Shown here: positions 23,910 to 31,480 of the stretch, in pieces
How the letters are laid out: every line of letters starts with the position of its first letter
How positions within the stretch are numbered: position 1 is the first letter of the stretch
Assembly: GCA_900769115.1 (NCBI GenBank)
Contig: CAAGFJ010000098.1
Span: forward strand, 1-32,976
DNA length: 32,976 bases
DNA from: Lachnospiraceae bacterium
GTDB lineage: Bacteria; Bacillota; Clostridia; Lachnospirales; Lachnospiraceae
Direction: 5' to 3'
Translations under genes and position numbers: made by a program
The notes under the pieces: generated by a model
What the model was told of the DNA's origin: nothing
Databases searched by the model: none
The model's input: only the letters and a program-made list of their open reading frames with translations

Positions 23910-24782
23910 ATGAGATTTGTGATTGTGACCGGTATGAGTGGAGCCGGAAAAAGTACAACATTAAAGACGTTAGAAGATATCGGTTACTTTTGTGTAGATA
24001 ATCTTCCAATCCAGTTAATTATGCGCTTTGCGGAGATTGCATATGCCAAGGATAATGACATTAATAATGTGGCGATTGGAGTAGATATCCGGAGTGGTGT
24101 ATATTTAGAACAGCTTTCGGAATGTTTAGAGCAGTTGAAGGCATCCCAGTATAATTATGAGATTCTCTTCTTAGACTCCAATGATGATGTTTTGATCAAA
24201 CGATATAAAGAGACGAGACGGAATCATCCACTTGCCAGAAATGGACGTGTGGAAGATGGAATTAAGATAGAACGAAGCCGCATTGCATTTTTGCGCAAGG
24301 AAGCGGATTATATTATAGATACCACAAGTCTGTTAACAAGAGAATTGAAGGCAGAATTAGATAAGATATTTATTGAGAATGCGGAATATAATAATTTTAT
24401 TATCAATGTTGTATCCTTTGGCTTCAAATATGGAATTCCGCGGGATGCGGATCTGGTGTTTGATGTGAGATTTTTACCGAATCCATATTATGATCTGGAA
24501 TTGCGGCCGCTTACAGGCAATGATGAAGCAATCCAGAACTTTGTTATGCAGTTTGATGAGGCAAAGGAATTTATGAATAAGATTGTGGATCTGTTGGAGT
24601 TTCTGATCCCGAATTATATCAAAGAGGGTAAGAATGGATTAGTCGTTGCGGTAGGCTGCACTGGTGGTAAACATCGTTCCGTTACGTTGGCGAATGGCAT
24701 ATTCAAAGAATTGGAGGCACTTCCGTATAGTGTGCGGATTGTACACAGGGATATTGAGAAAGATGCGAATCGGAAGGGTTAA
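23910..24782 (+). CDS. rapZ: RNase adapter RapZ / nucleotide-binding protein YvcJ
   Basis: RapZ-family P-loop protein of 290 residues. The Walker A motif GMSGAGKST is at 8-16. The C-terminal domain has the conserved GCTGGKHRSV at about 249-258. In E. coli RapZ guides RNase E to the GlmZ small RNA, sensing glucosamine-6-phosphate; in B. subtilis YvcJ hydrolyses nucleotides and its role is less clear. GlmZ is not expected in Clostridia, so the E. coli mechanism should not be assumed. It sits 14 bp after murB and 6 bp before whiA, the conserved Gram-positive neighbourhood. Confidence 0.95.
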   Translation: MRFVIVTGMSGAGKSTTLKTLEDIGYFCVDNLPIQLIMRFAEIAYAKDNDINNVAIGVDIRSGVYLEQLSECLEQLKASQYNYEILFLDSNDDVLIKRYKETRRNHPLARNGRVEDGIKIERSRIAFLRKEADYIIDTTSLLTRELKAELDKIFIENAEYNNFIINVVSFGFKYGIPRDADLVFDVRFLPNPYYDLELRPLTGNDEAIQNFVMQFDEAKEFMNKIVDLLEFLIPNYIKEGKNGLVVAVGCTGGKHRSVTLANGIFKELEALPYSVRIVHRDIEKDANRKG

Positions 24783-24788
24783 GGGGTT

Positions 24789-25793
24789 ATGTCATTTTCA
24801 ACAAAGGTAAAAGAAGAGATTGCGAAGCATGGCAATCACAGCAGACACTGTCAGATTGCAGAGTTGTTGGCACTACTGTTAGCAACAGGTGAAGTAGTGT
24901 TTGATGAGGGCTGTGTCCGGTTGGTTATGCGGCCGGAGAATGCATTGATAGGAGATAAGATCTGTCAGTTGATCGAGCAGTTGTTTGATCAGGAGATTCA
25001 ATATGACAGACATAGCAAATATATAGAGATTCAGAATGGCAGGATGGTAGAGAAGGTACTGCAGATGGTCAAGCTCTCAGACTATGTTGATTACATGGAA
25101 GAAGACTGGCTTGATGAGGATGAACTTTCCGGGATTGATGAGGATGAGATTGTATATGTCTCTTCCAGAGGGGTATCATTGCAGAACTGTCATTTTCCGA
25201 AGCAGGTGGTACAGAAGGACTGTTGTAAGAAAGCATTTATAAGAGGTATGTTTCTGGCTACAGGATCAGTCAATGATCCGCAGAAGGCATATCATTTTGA
25301 GATTGTGGTTCATAACAAAGAACTTGCCCAGGCAGTACAGGAAGTAATCCGGAGCTTCGGACTGGACGCCAAGATTGTAAAGCGTAAGAAGTATTACGTA
25401 GTATACCTCAAAGAAGGTTCCATGATCGTAGATATTCTTAATATGATGGAAGCTTATGTGAGCCTGATGGATATGGAGAATGTCCGGATTCTTAAGGATA
25501 TGCGGAATGATATTAACCGGCGGGTGAATTGCGAGACCGCCAATATTAAGAAAACGGTCAATGCTGCCAGAAGGCAGATTGAGGATATCGAATATATTGA
25601 ACGTACCAAAGGGCTTAGATATCTGAATGATTCCCTTAGGGCGTTAGCAGAGATCCGATTGGAGGAGCCGGATGCAAATCTGTCGGAGTTAGGGCAAATG
25701 TTGAATCCACCGGTATCAAAATCTGGTGTGAATCATAGATTAAGAAAAATAAGTAGTATTGCAAATACTTTGCGAGAGGATAACCAGATTTAA
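24789..25793 (+). CDS. whiA: WhiA-family DNA-binding protein
   Basis: WhiA combines a degenerate LAGLIDADG homing-endonuclease-like fold (about residues 85-225) with a C-terminal helix-turn-helix (NLSELGQMLNPPVSKSGVNHRL, about residues 297-318). It controls sporulation genes in Streptomyces and affects cell division and chromosome segregation in B. subtilis. The 334 residues are normal length. AAGGGG lies very close to the ATG. Its end and the ribosome site of the next gene are a few bases apart. In B. subtilis the order is yvcJ-yvcK-whiA-crh; here rapZ is directly followed by whiA, with no yvcK homologue between. Confidence 0.95.
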   Translation: MSFSTKVKEEIAKHGNHSRHCQIAELLALLLATGEVVFDEGCVRLVMRPENALIGDKICQLIEQLFDQEIQYDRHSKYIEIQNGRMVEKVLQMVKLSDYVDYMEEDWLDEDELSGIDEDEIVYVSSRGVSLQNCHFPKQVVQKDCCKKAFIRGMFLATGSVNDPQKAYHFEIVVHNKELAQAVQEVIRSFGLDAKIVKRKKYYVVYLKEGSMIVDILNMMEAYVSLMDMENVRILKDMRNDINRRVNCETANIKKTVNAARRQIEDIEYIERTKGLRYLNDSLRALAEIRLEEPDANLSELGQMLNPPVSKSGVNHRLRKISSIANTLREDNQI

Positions 25794-25806
25794 GGAGGAA
25801 GAAAAA

Positions 25807-26064
25807 ATGGTTAGTAAGACGATTAAGGTGAATTTGGTGGCAGATGCGGAGGCCAGACCGGTTGCGGTATTGGTGCAGAAGGCCAGTCAGTATGAGAGTA
25901 AGGTGTACATTCAGTCCGGAGGCCGCCGGATTAACGCAAAGAGCATTATGGGAATGATGAGTCTTGGATTGGCACAGGATGAAGAAGTGATTGTATCTGC
26001 GGAGGGAAACGACGAGGAGGCAGCGGTAGAGAATTTGTCACAATATTTGAGAAATGCGGGCTGA
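25807..26064 (+). CDS. crh: HPr-like regulatory protein with Glu15 and Ser46 (Crh-like)
   Basis: An 85-residue HPr-fold protein. In transport-active HPr, His15 in the HARP motif carries the phosphate. Here the motif reads EARP, with Glu exactly at position 15, so it cannot pass phosphate to sugar permeases. The regulatory site is kept: Ser46 in NAKSIMGMMSLG, the target of HprK. That pattern defines Crh in Bacillus (there Gln15), and the location right after whiA matches B. subtilis crh. I infer a catabolite co-effector role with HprK and a CcpA-like regulator. The start at 25807 follows AAGGAGG; an earlier in-frame ATG at 25759 lies inside whiA and adds a non-HPr leader. Routine annotation may simply call it HPr. 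Confidence 0.88.
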   Translation: MVSKTIKVNLVADAEARPVAVLVQKASQYESKVYIQSGGRRINAKSIMGMMSLGLAQDEEVIVSAEGNDEEAAVENLSQYLRNAG

Positions 26065-26088
26065 GTAGTGTTTATTTTGAAAAAGATG

Positions 26089-26097
26089 TGCTATAAT
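26089..26097 (+). promoter_or_regulatory. Extended -10 promoter for the gene at 26191
   Basis: TG-C-TATAAT (26089-26097) is a full extended -10 element; the upstream -35 region is weak. It gives a leader of about 85 nt. The preceding HPr-like gene has no clear terminator. Confidence 0.5.
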
Positions 26098-26190
26098 ATA
26101 TTTAATTATGAGGATAGTGTGTCCTGATAAGGAGATAGGATGTAGACAGAGAACATGGAGGTTCGGCAGAAAGTCAAAGGAGTGGTAGGT

Positions 26191-26952
26191 ATGGCAGGAA
26201 TGAATGGAATCTGGGGTGGTATGAATACGAATAACGTATCATATCTGTTTGGCAGCAGCCAGACAAAAAGCACAACGAATAATTTGTTAGGAATTGATCT
26301 GGGAGAGTATTCTTCGATTACAAGGGGCTCTTACAGTAAGCTTGTGAAAGCCTACTATAAGAAGTATGGTAATCAGAAGAGTGCAACCAAGAAGCTTTCA
26401 GACAATAAGGATTCTACACAGACGAAGGCAGGTATCAAGAGTGAGGCAGACAGTCTGTATAAGGCAGCTGATGCGTTGGTGACCAAAGGAAAGGATTCTC
26501 TTTTCAGGAAGATAGATGTCAAGGATGAGAAGACCGGTACAACAACGAAGCAGTATGATACCGATAAGATCTACAAAGCAGTCAGTGGCATGGCAGATGC
26601 CTATAACAGCTTTATTAAGAAGTCAGTAACAAGCAAGGATAATGCGGTGTTAAGACAAGCAGTAGGTATGGTACAATCTACTTCAGCGAATAGTTCTCTA
26701 TTAGGTCAGATTGGTATTCGGATTGGTTCTGATAATACGTTAAGCATAGATGAGGAGACATTCAAGAAAGCGGATATGGCAACGGTGAAGAGTTTGTTTA
26801 ATGGAACAGATTCTTATGGCGGCAAGATTCAGGCTGCAGCAAGCAAGGCTTATCAGAGTGTCAATAATTCTCTGGGTAATCAGAATTCGTATACAGCATC
26901 TGGTACATCGGGTAGCTATTCGACTGGTAATATATTGGATCAGTTCTTATAA
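26191..26952 (+). CDS. Uncharacterised protein with FliD-C-like region
   Basis: A 253-residue protein whose function I do not recognise. The N-terminus is Gly/Asn/Ser-rich (1-35), without a signal peptide. From about 85 to 230 the sequence resembles the C-terminal domain of the flagellar cap protein FliD: the stretch IGIRIGSDNTLSIDEETF (174-191), then KSLFNGTDSYGGKI (200-213) and a helical tail. The N-terminal filament-binding part of FliD is missing, the length is about half of a FliD, and no flagellar genes lie nearby. The ATG at 26191 follows AAAGGAG; an upstream in-frame ATG at 26155 has no suitable site. It has its own promoter and terminator. It could be an orphan flagellin-export-type protein or a repurposed domain. 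Confidence 0.7.
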   Translation: MAGMNGIWGGMNTNNVSYLFGSSQTKSTTNNLLGIDLGEYSSITRGSYSKLVKAYYKKYGNQKSATKKLSDNKDSTQTKAGIKSEADSLYKAADALVTKGKDSLFRKIDVKDEKTGTTTKQYDTDKIYKAVSGMADAYNSFIKKSVTSKDNAVLRQAVGMVQSTSANSSLLGQIGIRIGSDNTLSIDEETFKKADMATVKSLFNGTDSYGGKIQAAASKAYQSVNNSLGNQNSYTASGTSGSYSTGNILDQFL

Positions 26953-26989
26953 GAGGGATGGATCGTATCAAGTGAAGAAACATTTTGTT

Positions 26990-27030
26990 AAGAACGTCAA
27001 AGAAGATTGTCTTTGACGTTCTTATTTTTG
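26990..27030 (+). terminator. Intrinsic terminator after the FliD-C-like gene
   Basis: A perfect 14-bp stem (26990-27003 with 27010-27023), a 6-nt loop and a T5 run. Confidence 0.9.
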
Positions 27031-27053
27031 TAAACATTGTAGGCTTTCTTTGC

Positions 27054-27082
27054 TTGCCCTTTAATATGTAGTATGATACAAT
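27054..27082 (+). promoter_or_regulatory. Predicted promoter of the Sel1/TPR gene
   Basis: TTGCCC (27054-27059) and TACAAT (27077-27082) are 17 bp apart. The leader is about 110 nt, with one GC-rich part around 27110-27140 that I cannot assign to a known element. Confidence 0.55.
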
Positions 27083-27198
27083 GAAACTAATTGTAAATTG
27101 GTCTGAGCCAGTGGGGTGGCGGCGGTTTCATAAGCCGTTTGGATCGTTTTTGATGGGGTAGCCATTTGATAGAATATAGAAGAAGTAGGTGAAGAGGA

Positions 27199-29955
27199 AT
27201 GGGGCGTTTTTCTAATTTTCTGAATAAGATTCCATTTATACGTAAGGCTGAGACACCAGAGGTGGAACAGACGAATAACGTAGAGAAGCAGTATAATAAG
27301 GCGAAAGAACTGATTGAACATGGTATTTCTGAGGAAGCAATCAAGGCATTGAATCAGATTGCAGATATTGGAATGATGGAATCACAGTATCAGCAGTATG
27401 GTTGTGAAGCGTTGAAGATTTTGGGCGAAGTGTATGAGACTGGAAAGTATCAGAACATTAAAGCCAAAGTAGACCGGGAGTTAGCGGCAAAGTATTATGA
27501 GAGATATATTAAGTTGGTAGAGGATGGGAACCTTTTATATAAGCTGGGGCTCTTGATGTTAGATGTTCAGAATTTTTCAAAGGCAATCAGTTATTTAGAA
27601 AAGGCAGCATCTTATAATGTGAACCAGGCATATATGCGTCTGGGTGACATTTATGAAAAGGGACTTAACCGGATTGATGAGAATGGTCAGAAGAGTGATT
27701 TTATCATCCCGGCAGATATAGAGAAGGCAAAGTCGTGGTATCAGAAGCTGGCGGATAAGGGCGATGACAAAGCAAAAGCGGCAGTGGAGCGGATTGAATA
27801 CAATGCGACCCATGCAGACAGTATTGAGTTTGAGGAGAAGGATAAGATCTATTCACAGATTTCCGAACGGCGCAAGGCCAAAGGCGTGGAATTCCGTTAT
27901 AAGCCGAATGATGCAACGAAGCTGCAGTATCAATATACTTATGTGCATGATCAGGTAGAGGGATATATTCATAAGCTGCCAAAGGATTGGGTGAAGAGTA
28001 TTGATGTGGATACGGATGAAGAGTATTATGCACCAAGTCATACCTATACTGACTTTGCAATTTATGTTACATATACAACGGTTCCCAAGGAATCGGAACG
28101 GAAGATTGATGATTATCTTTATTATATGAATGAGGCTTATGACTGTGAGCTGAATATCACACCATATATTACAGAATATGCGAATGGTATTTCTGCGAGA
28201 TTCTATCATAAGGACATTGATAAAGGAATTGTAACCTTTGTGTTCAAGCAGAAGAATCGCTGGGCATGCTTACGTTTTGTATGTTCCACCATGGATATTA
28301 TGGAACAGTATAATGAGATTATATTTGAGGTGGCGAATTCCTTTGCGTTTGTGATTCCAACGTTGTTAAGTAATAAGAGTGCGAACCGGACAGAGATTCA
28401 GTACTATAATGAGGCACTTTACTATTACAATATGGAAGATTACGATAAGGCAATGAGTAATGCGATGATTGCATTGCAGCATGGAAGTACCAAGGCAAGC
28501 TATCTGTTGATTGAGCTGTATTTTGATGAGGATAGTCCGTATCGGGATATCTCGAAGACGATCAGTTATGCAAGCGAGTTGTTTGATTCAAACAAAGATC
28601 CGGATCTGGCATTTCTGATTGGTAATATTTATGATCAGCAGTTGAAGAATTATGGTGAAGCAAAGAAGTGGTATGAGAATGCGGATCGCTTGAATCATAA
28701 GAGGGTTCCATTCTATCTCGGAAGATTCTATTATTATGGATTAGTGGATGACGGCAAGAGAGATGGAGAGAAAGCATTAGAATATCTGAAGAAAGCCTTA
28801 GAGAATGGAATCTATGAGGCAGAGCCATATATCCGGGATATCGAGAGCTTAGGTGATCCGGGTGAATTGCAGGCAACGATTGATAAGTGGGAACGTGCAG
28901 TTCAGGAAGGAATTGCAGATACCGCATTTAAGGTGGCAATGAATAAGAAGGAGCAGGTATTCTATCTTGCCAATGATGAAGAGATTGAGCAGGCATTCCT
29001 GAAGGCGATTGGGTTAGGAAGTGTACAGGCGGCATATGAGTATGGTGCTTACTGTCAGATGAAGGAGAAAGAAGAGGGATACAACGGTCCGATCAAGAGT
29101 CTGGATTATTTCTATAAGGCATATGAGGCAGGATATCAGGAATTCAGTAAGGAATATCTGTATCAGGTTATTGAACATAAGATCTCGCAGGGTGTATCCG
29201 AGGAAGAACGTCTGAAGCTATATTATGATGTCGCAATGAAGGGATCTATTCCGGCAGTTAAGCAAGTGCTGGAGAGTGTTCAGGTATTAGATGATTCTGT
29301 TCGTACATTGTATGAGAACCTCAAAGAGGTTGTTAAGGCAGGCGATGTGGATGCACTGAGTGCTATGCATTTGATTGAGGAGAAGTTCAAGGAATTACTG
29401 AATCCGGTTGAGAACAGTTCTTCAAAGGTAATTCAGAACAAGTTCTTCCGTTTGCAGGTGCCTAGAAGCTGTACAGCGGTGATCAATGATGAAGGTGGAA
29501 CAATTCGTTTTGCGGATTCGGCGGTAGAATTTGCAGTAGCAGAGATGCCGGTGCGTGTAGATACGGAAGAGGAATATAACAAGGTATTTAATCTTATTTA
29601 TAAGGAGTACGCAGGGGAAGAGAATTCAGAGATCTTAGTAGCGAACTCCAGAATGGTTGGTTCCGGGATGCTGACGCGTAAAGCAGGTAATAACAAGTAT
29701 AGTATTTTGTTGATCAGTTCTAAGAACCAGTATCTGTTCAAGTTAAGTTCAATTGACCGAAGAGAGTTAATGCGTTTTAAGGAACAGGCATTGGAGATTG
29801 CACTTACGTTGGTAGAGTCGGGTGAGATCTATGTGGCTACTGGTGATAAGGCGAATAAGCATATTGGACTTACTTTGTTAATGTCCGGTAACAGTGATAA
29901 TAGCATGTTGTCGATCAGCAAGGATGATGACGATGATGGTCTGGTATTTGTATAA
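27199..29955 (+). CDS. Large Sel1/TPR-repeat protein with two similar beta-rich modules
   Basis: A 918-residue cytoplasmic protein (no signal peptide or membrane helix). Residues 28-200 and about 400-735 are helical Sel1/TPR-type repeats, for example AISYLEKAASYNVNQAYMRL (129-148) and EAKKWYENADRLNHKRVPFY (487-506), which usually form protein-binding scaffolds. Two non-TPR modules interrupt and end it: about 228-386 and 744-872. Both begin with a short LP/VP-containing strand, run about 130-160 residues and end in a long helix (MEQYNEIIFEVANSFAF; RFKEQALEIALTLV), so they may be distant duplicates. The last 20 residues are acidic (DDDDD). GAGGAA precedes the ATG. No enzyme motif is seen and the function is unknown; a secretion- or envelope-related scaffold is only a guess. 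Confidence 0.85.
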   Translation: MGRFSNFLNKIPFIRKAETPEVEQTNNVEKQYNKAKELIEHGISEEAIKALNQIADIGMMESQYQQYGCEALKILGEVYETGKYQNIKAKVDRELAAKYYERYIKLVEDGNLLYKLGLLMLDVQNFSKAISYLEKAASYNVNQAYMRLGDIYEKGLNRIDENGQKSDFIIPADIEKAKSWYQKLADKGDDKAKAAVERIEYNATHADSIEFEEKDKIYSQISERRKAKGVEFRYKPNDATKLQYQYTYVHDQVEGYIHKLPKDWVKSIDVDTDEEYYAPSHTYTDFAIYVTYTTVPKESERKIDDYLYYMNEAYDCELNITPYITEYANGISARFYHKDIDKGIVTFVFKQKNRWACLRFVCSTMDIMEQYNEIIFEVANSFAFVIPTLLSNKSANRTEIQYYNEALYYYNMEDYDKAMSNAMIALQHGSTKASYLLIELYFDEDSPYRDISKTISYASELFDSNKDPDLAFLIGNIYDQQLKNYGEAKKWYENADRLNHKRVPFYLGRFYYYGLVDDGKRDGEKALEYLKKALENGIYEAEPYIRDIESLGDPGELQATIDKWERAVQEGIADTAFKVAMNKKEQVFYLANDEEIEQAFLKAIGLGSVQAAYEYGAYCQMKEKEEGYNGPIKSLDYFYKAYEAGYQEFSKEYLYQVIEHKISQGVSEEERLKLYYDVAMKGSIPAVKQVLESVQVLDDSVRTLYENLKEVVKAGDVDALSAMHLIEEKFKELLNPVENSSSKVIQNKFFRLQVPRSCTAVINDEGGTIRFADSAVEFAVAEMPVRVDTEEEYNKVFNLIYKEYAGEENSEILVANSRMVGSGMLTRKAGNNKYSILLISSKNQYLFKLSSIDRRELMRFKEQALEIALTLVESGEIYVATGDKANKHIGLTLLMSGNSDNSMLSISKDDDDDGLVFV

Positions 29956-29981
29956 TTCGGAACAGTGATTTTGTAAGGAGT

Positions 29982-30012
29982 GAAAGAGGGGTATCGTGTG
30001 TGCCCCTCTTTC
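29982..30012 (+). terminator. Terminator or attenuator hairpin before the MocR-type gene
   Basis: GAAAGAGGGG (29982-29991) and CCCCTCTTTC (30003-30012) pair perfectly around an 11-nt loop and are followed by TTTGG, a short T-tract. It most likely ends the Sel1/TPR transcript. A TATAAT at 29951-29956 overlapping that gene's stop, with TGACGA 17 bp upstream, could start a transcript through this hairpin into the regulator gene. Confidence 0.6.
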
Positions 30013-30027
30013 TTTGGCAAAGCAGAT

Positions 30028-31470
30028 ATGATAACAGTATTGATCGATATGGCAAGCAAAGTGCCTATTTATGAACAAATCTATATATATATCCGGGAAG
30101 AGATCCGGAAGGGCAATATTGTCTGTGGAACGAAATTACCATCCAGCCGCGGTCTTGCTAATTATTTGGAGGTCAGCCGGAATACGATTGATATGGCATA
30201 TGGACAGTTACAATCAGAGGGATATATTGAATCCTTTCCGAAGAAAGGATATTTCGTGTGTACGCTGGAGAATCTATATGATGATGGTCATTCGATGATG
30301 GATAGCCATGTTTCAATGCCGGCAGGAACCAGTCGGCTTTCGATGTGCAAAGAGAAGCAGGATAAGTCTGTGTTTCGGGTGGATTTTTCCTTAAGTGGTG
30401 TGGATATGGATTATTTTCCATACAGTAAATGGCGTAAATTAACAAAGGAATGCCTGATAGATGATAATAAGGAATTGTTCCTGGCAGGAGAACATCAGGG
30501 GGATCTGGCACTTCGGCAGGCAGTGCAGACATATCTGCATCAGTCGAGAGGGGTACAGTGTGATGCGGATCAGATTGTGATCGGAGCAGGAAGTGACTAT
30601 ATGCTGCTCTTGTTAAGCCGGATCATGGAGGGGAGACAGATGGTTGCGATGGAGAATCCAACCTATAAGCAGGCATATACGATATTTGAGAGTGTAGGAT
30701 ATCCGATCGTGCCGATTGATATGGATGAGCAGGGGATGCAGGTGGACAGACTGAAAGATAGTTATGCAAAGCTTGCTTATGTGACACCATCTCATCAGTT
30801 CCCACTCGGAACGGTCATGTCGGCAAACCGTAAACGTCAGTTACTTGCATGGGCATCCGGAGCGGCAGACCGTTACATTATTGAAGATGATTATGACAGT
30901 GAGTTTCGGTATTCCGGCAAACCGATTCCGGCTTTACAGAGTCAGGATCCATTCGGCAAGGTGATCTATGTGGGCACGTTATCAAAGGTTATTGCACCGG
31001 CAATTCGGTTGAGTTATATGGTATTGCCGGAGACATTGTTAGAAGCATATCGGAATCGCGCAGGATTCTATTTTTCTACTGTGTCGCGAATTGATCAGCA
31101 GGTGATCGGACAGTTTTTCCTACAGGGACATTTTGAACGTCATTTGAACCGGATGCGTAAGATCTACCGGGTGAAGCATGATTGTCTGGTACAGGAATTG
31201 AAACATGCCGGATTTGGGGAGCAGATTGCAGGCGAGAGTGCAGGGCTTCATTTACTATTACAGTTTGGAACAAGGCGGCGGGATGCAGATCAGGTAGAAC
31301 AACAGCTTGTAGAGGCAGCAGGCAGACAACAGGTAAGAGTATACGCATTGGGCGATTATTATATTACAGAGGAAGAAAGAATCCCTACTATATTGATTGG
31401 ATTTGCACGTTTGAAAGAAGAAGAGATTATAGATGGTGTTGCACGGCTTGTGAAGGCATGGAAGGAATAG
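30028..31470 (+). CDS. MocR/PdxR-type regulator (GntR HTH fused to class I aminotransferase-like domain)
   Basis: A 480-residue fusion: an N-terminal GntR winged helix (PIYEQIYIYIREEIRKG at 13-29, KLPSSRGLANYLEVSRNTI at 36-54) and an aminotransferase-fold domain that binds pyridoxal phosphate. Conserved pieces are VTPSHQFPLG (252-261), EDDYDSEFRY (286-295) and the PLP lysine Lys320 in GTLSK. Members control vitamin B6, GABA or taurine genes; no such target lies beside it, so PdxR should not be assumed. I start it at ATG 30028, which gives the usual family N-terminus; a GTG at 29980 would lie inside the upstream hairpin. The ATG lacks a clear ribosome site. It is 10 bp before the ATPase gene. 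Confidence 0.9.
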   Translation: MITVLIDMASKVPIYEQIYIYIREEIRKGNIVCGTKLPSSRGLANYLEVSRNTIDMAYGQLQSEGYIESFPKKGYFVCTLENLYDDGHSMMDSHVSMPAGTSRLSMCKEKQDKSVFRVDFSLSGVDMDYFPYSKWRKLTKECLIDDNKELFLAGEHQGDLALRQAVQTYLHQSRGVQCDADQIVIGAGSDYMLLLLSRIMEGRQMVAMENPTYKQAYTIFESVGYPIVPIDMDEQGMQVDRLKDSYAKLAYVTPSHQFPLGTVMSANRKRQLLAWASGAADRYIIEDDYDSEFRYSGKPIPALQSQDPFGKVIYVGTLSKVIAPAIRLSYMVLPETLLEAYRNRAGFYFSTVSRIDQQVIGQFFLQGHFERHLNRMRKIYRVKHDCLVQELKHAGFGEQIAGESAGLHLLLQFGTRRRDADQVEQQLVEAAGRQQVRVYALGDYYITEEERIPTILIGFARLKEEEIIDGVARLVKAWKE

Positions 31471-31480
31471 GAGGGCTTAT

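Noticed and set aside
25759..25806. Earlier start for the HPr-like protein
   Set aside because: Lies inside whiA, lacks a ribosome site, and would shift the conserved positions 15 and 46.
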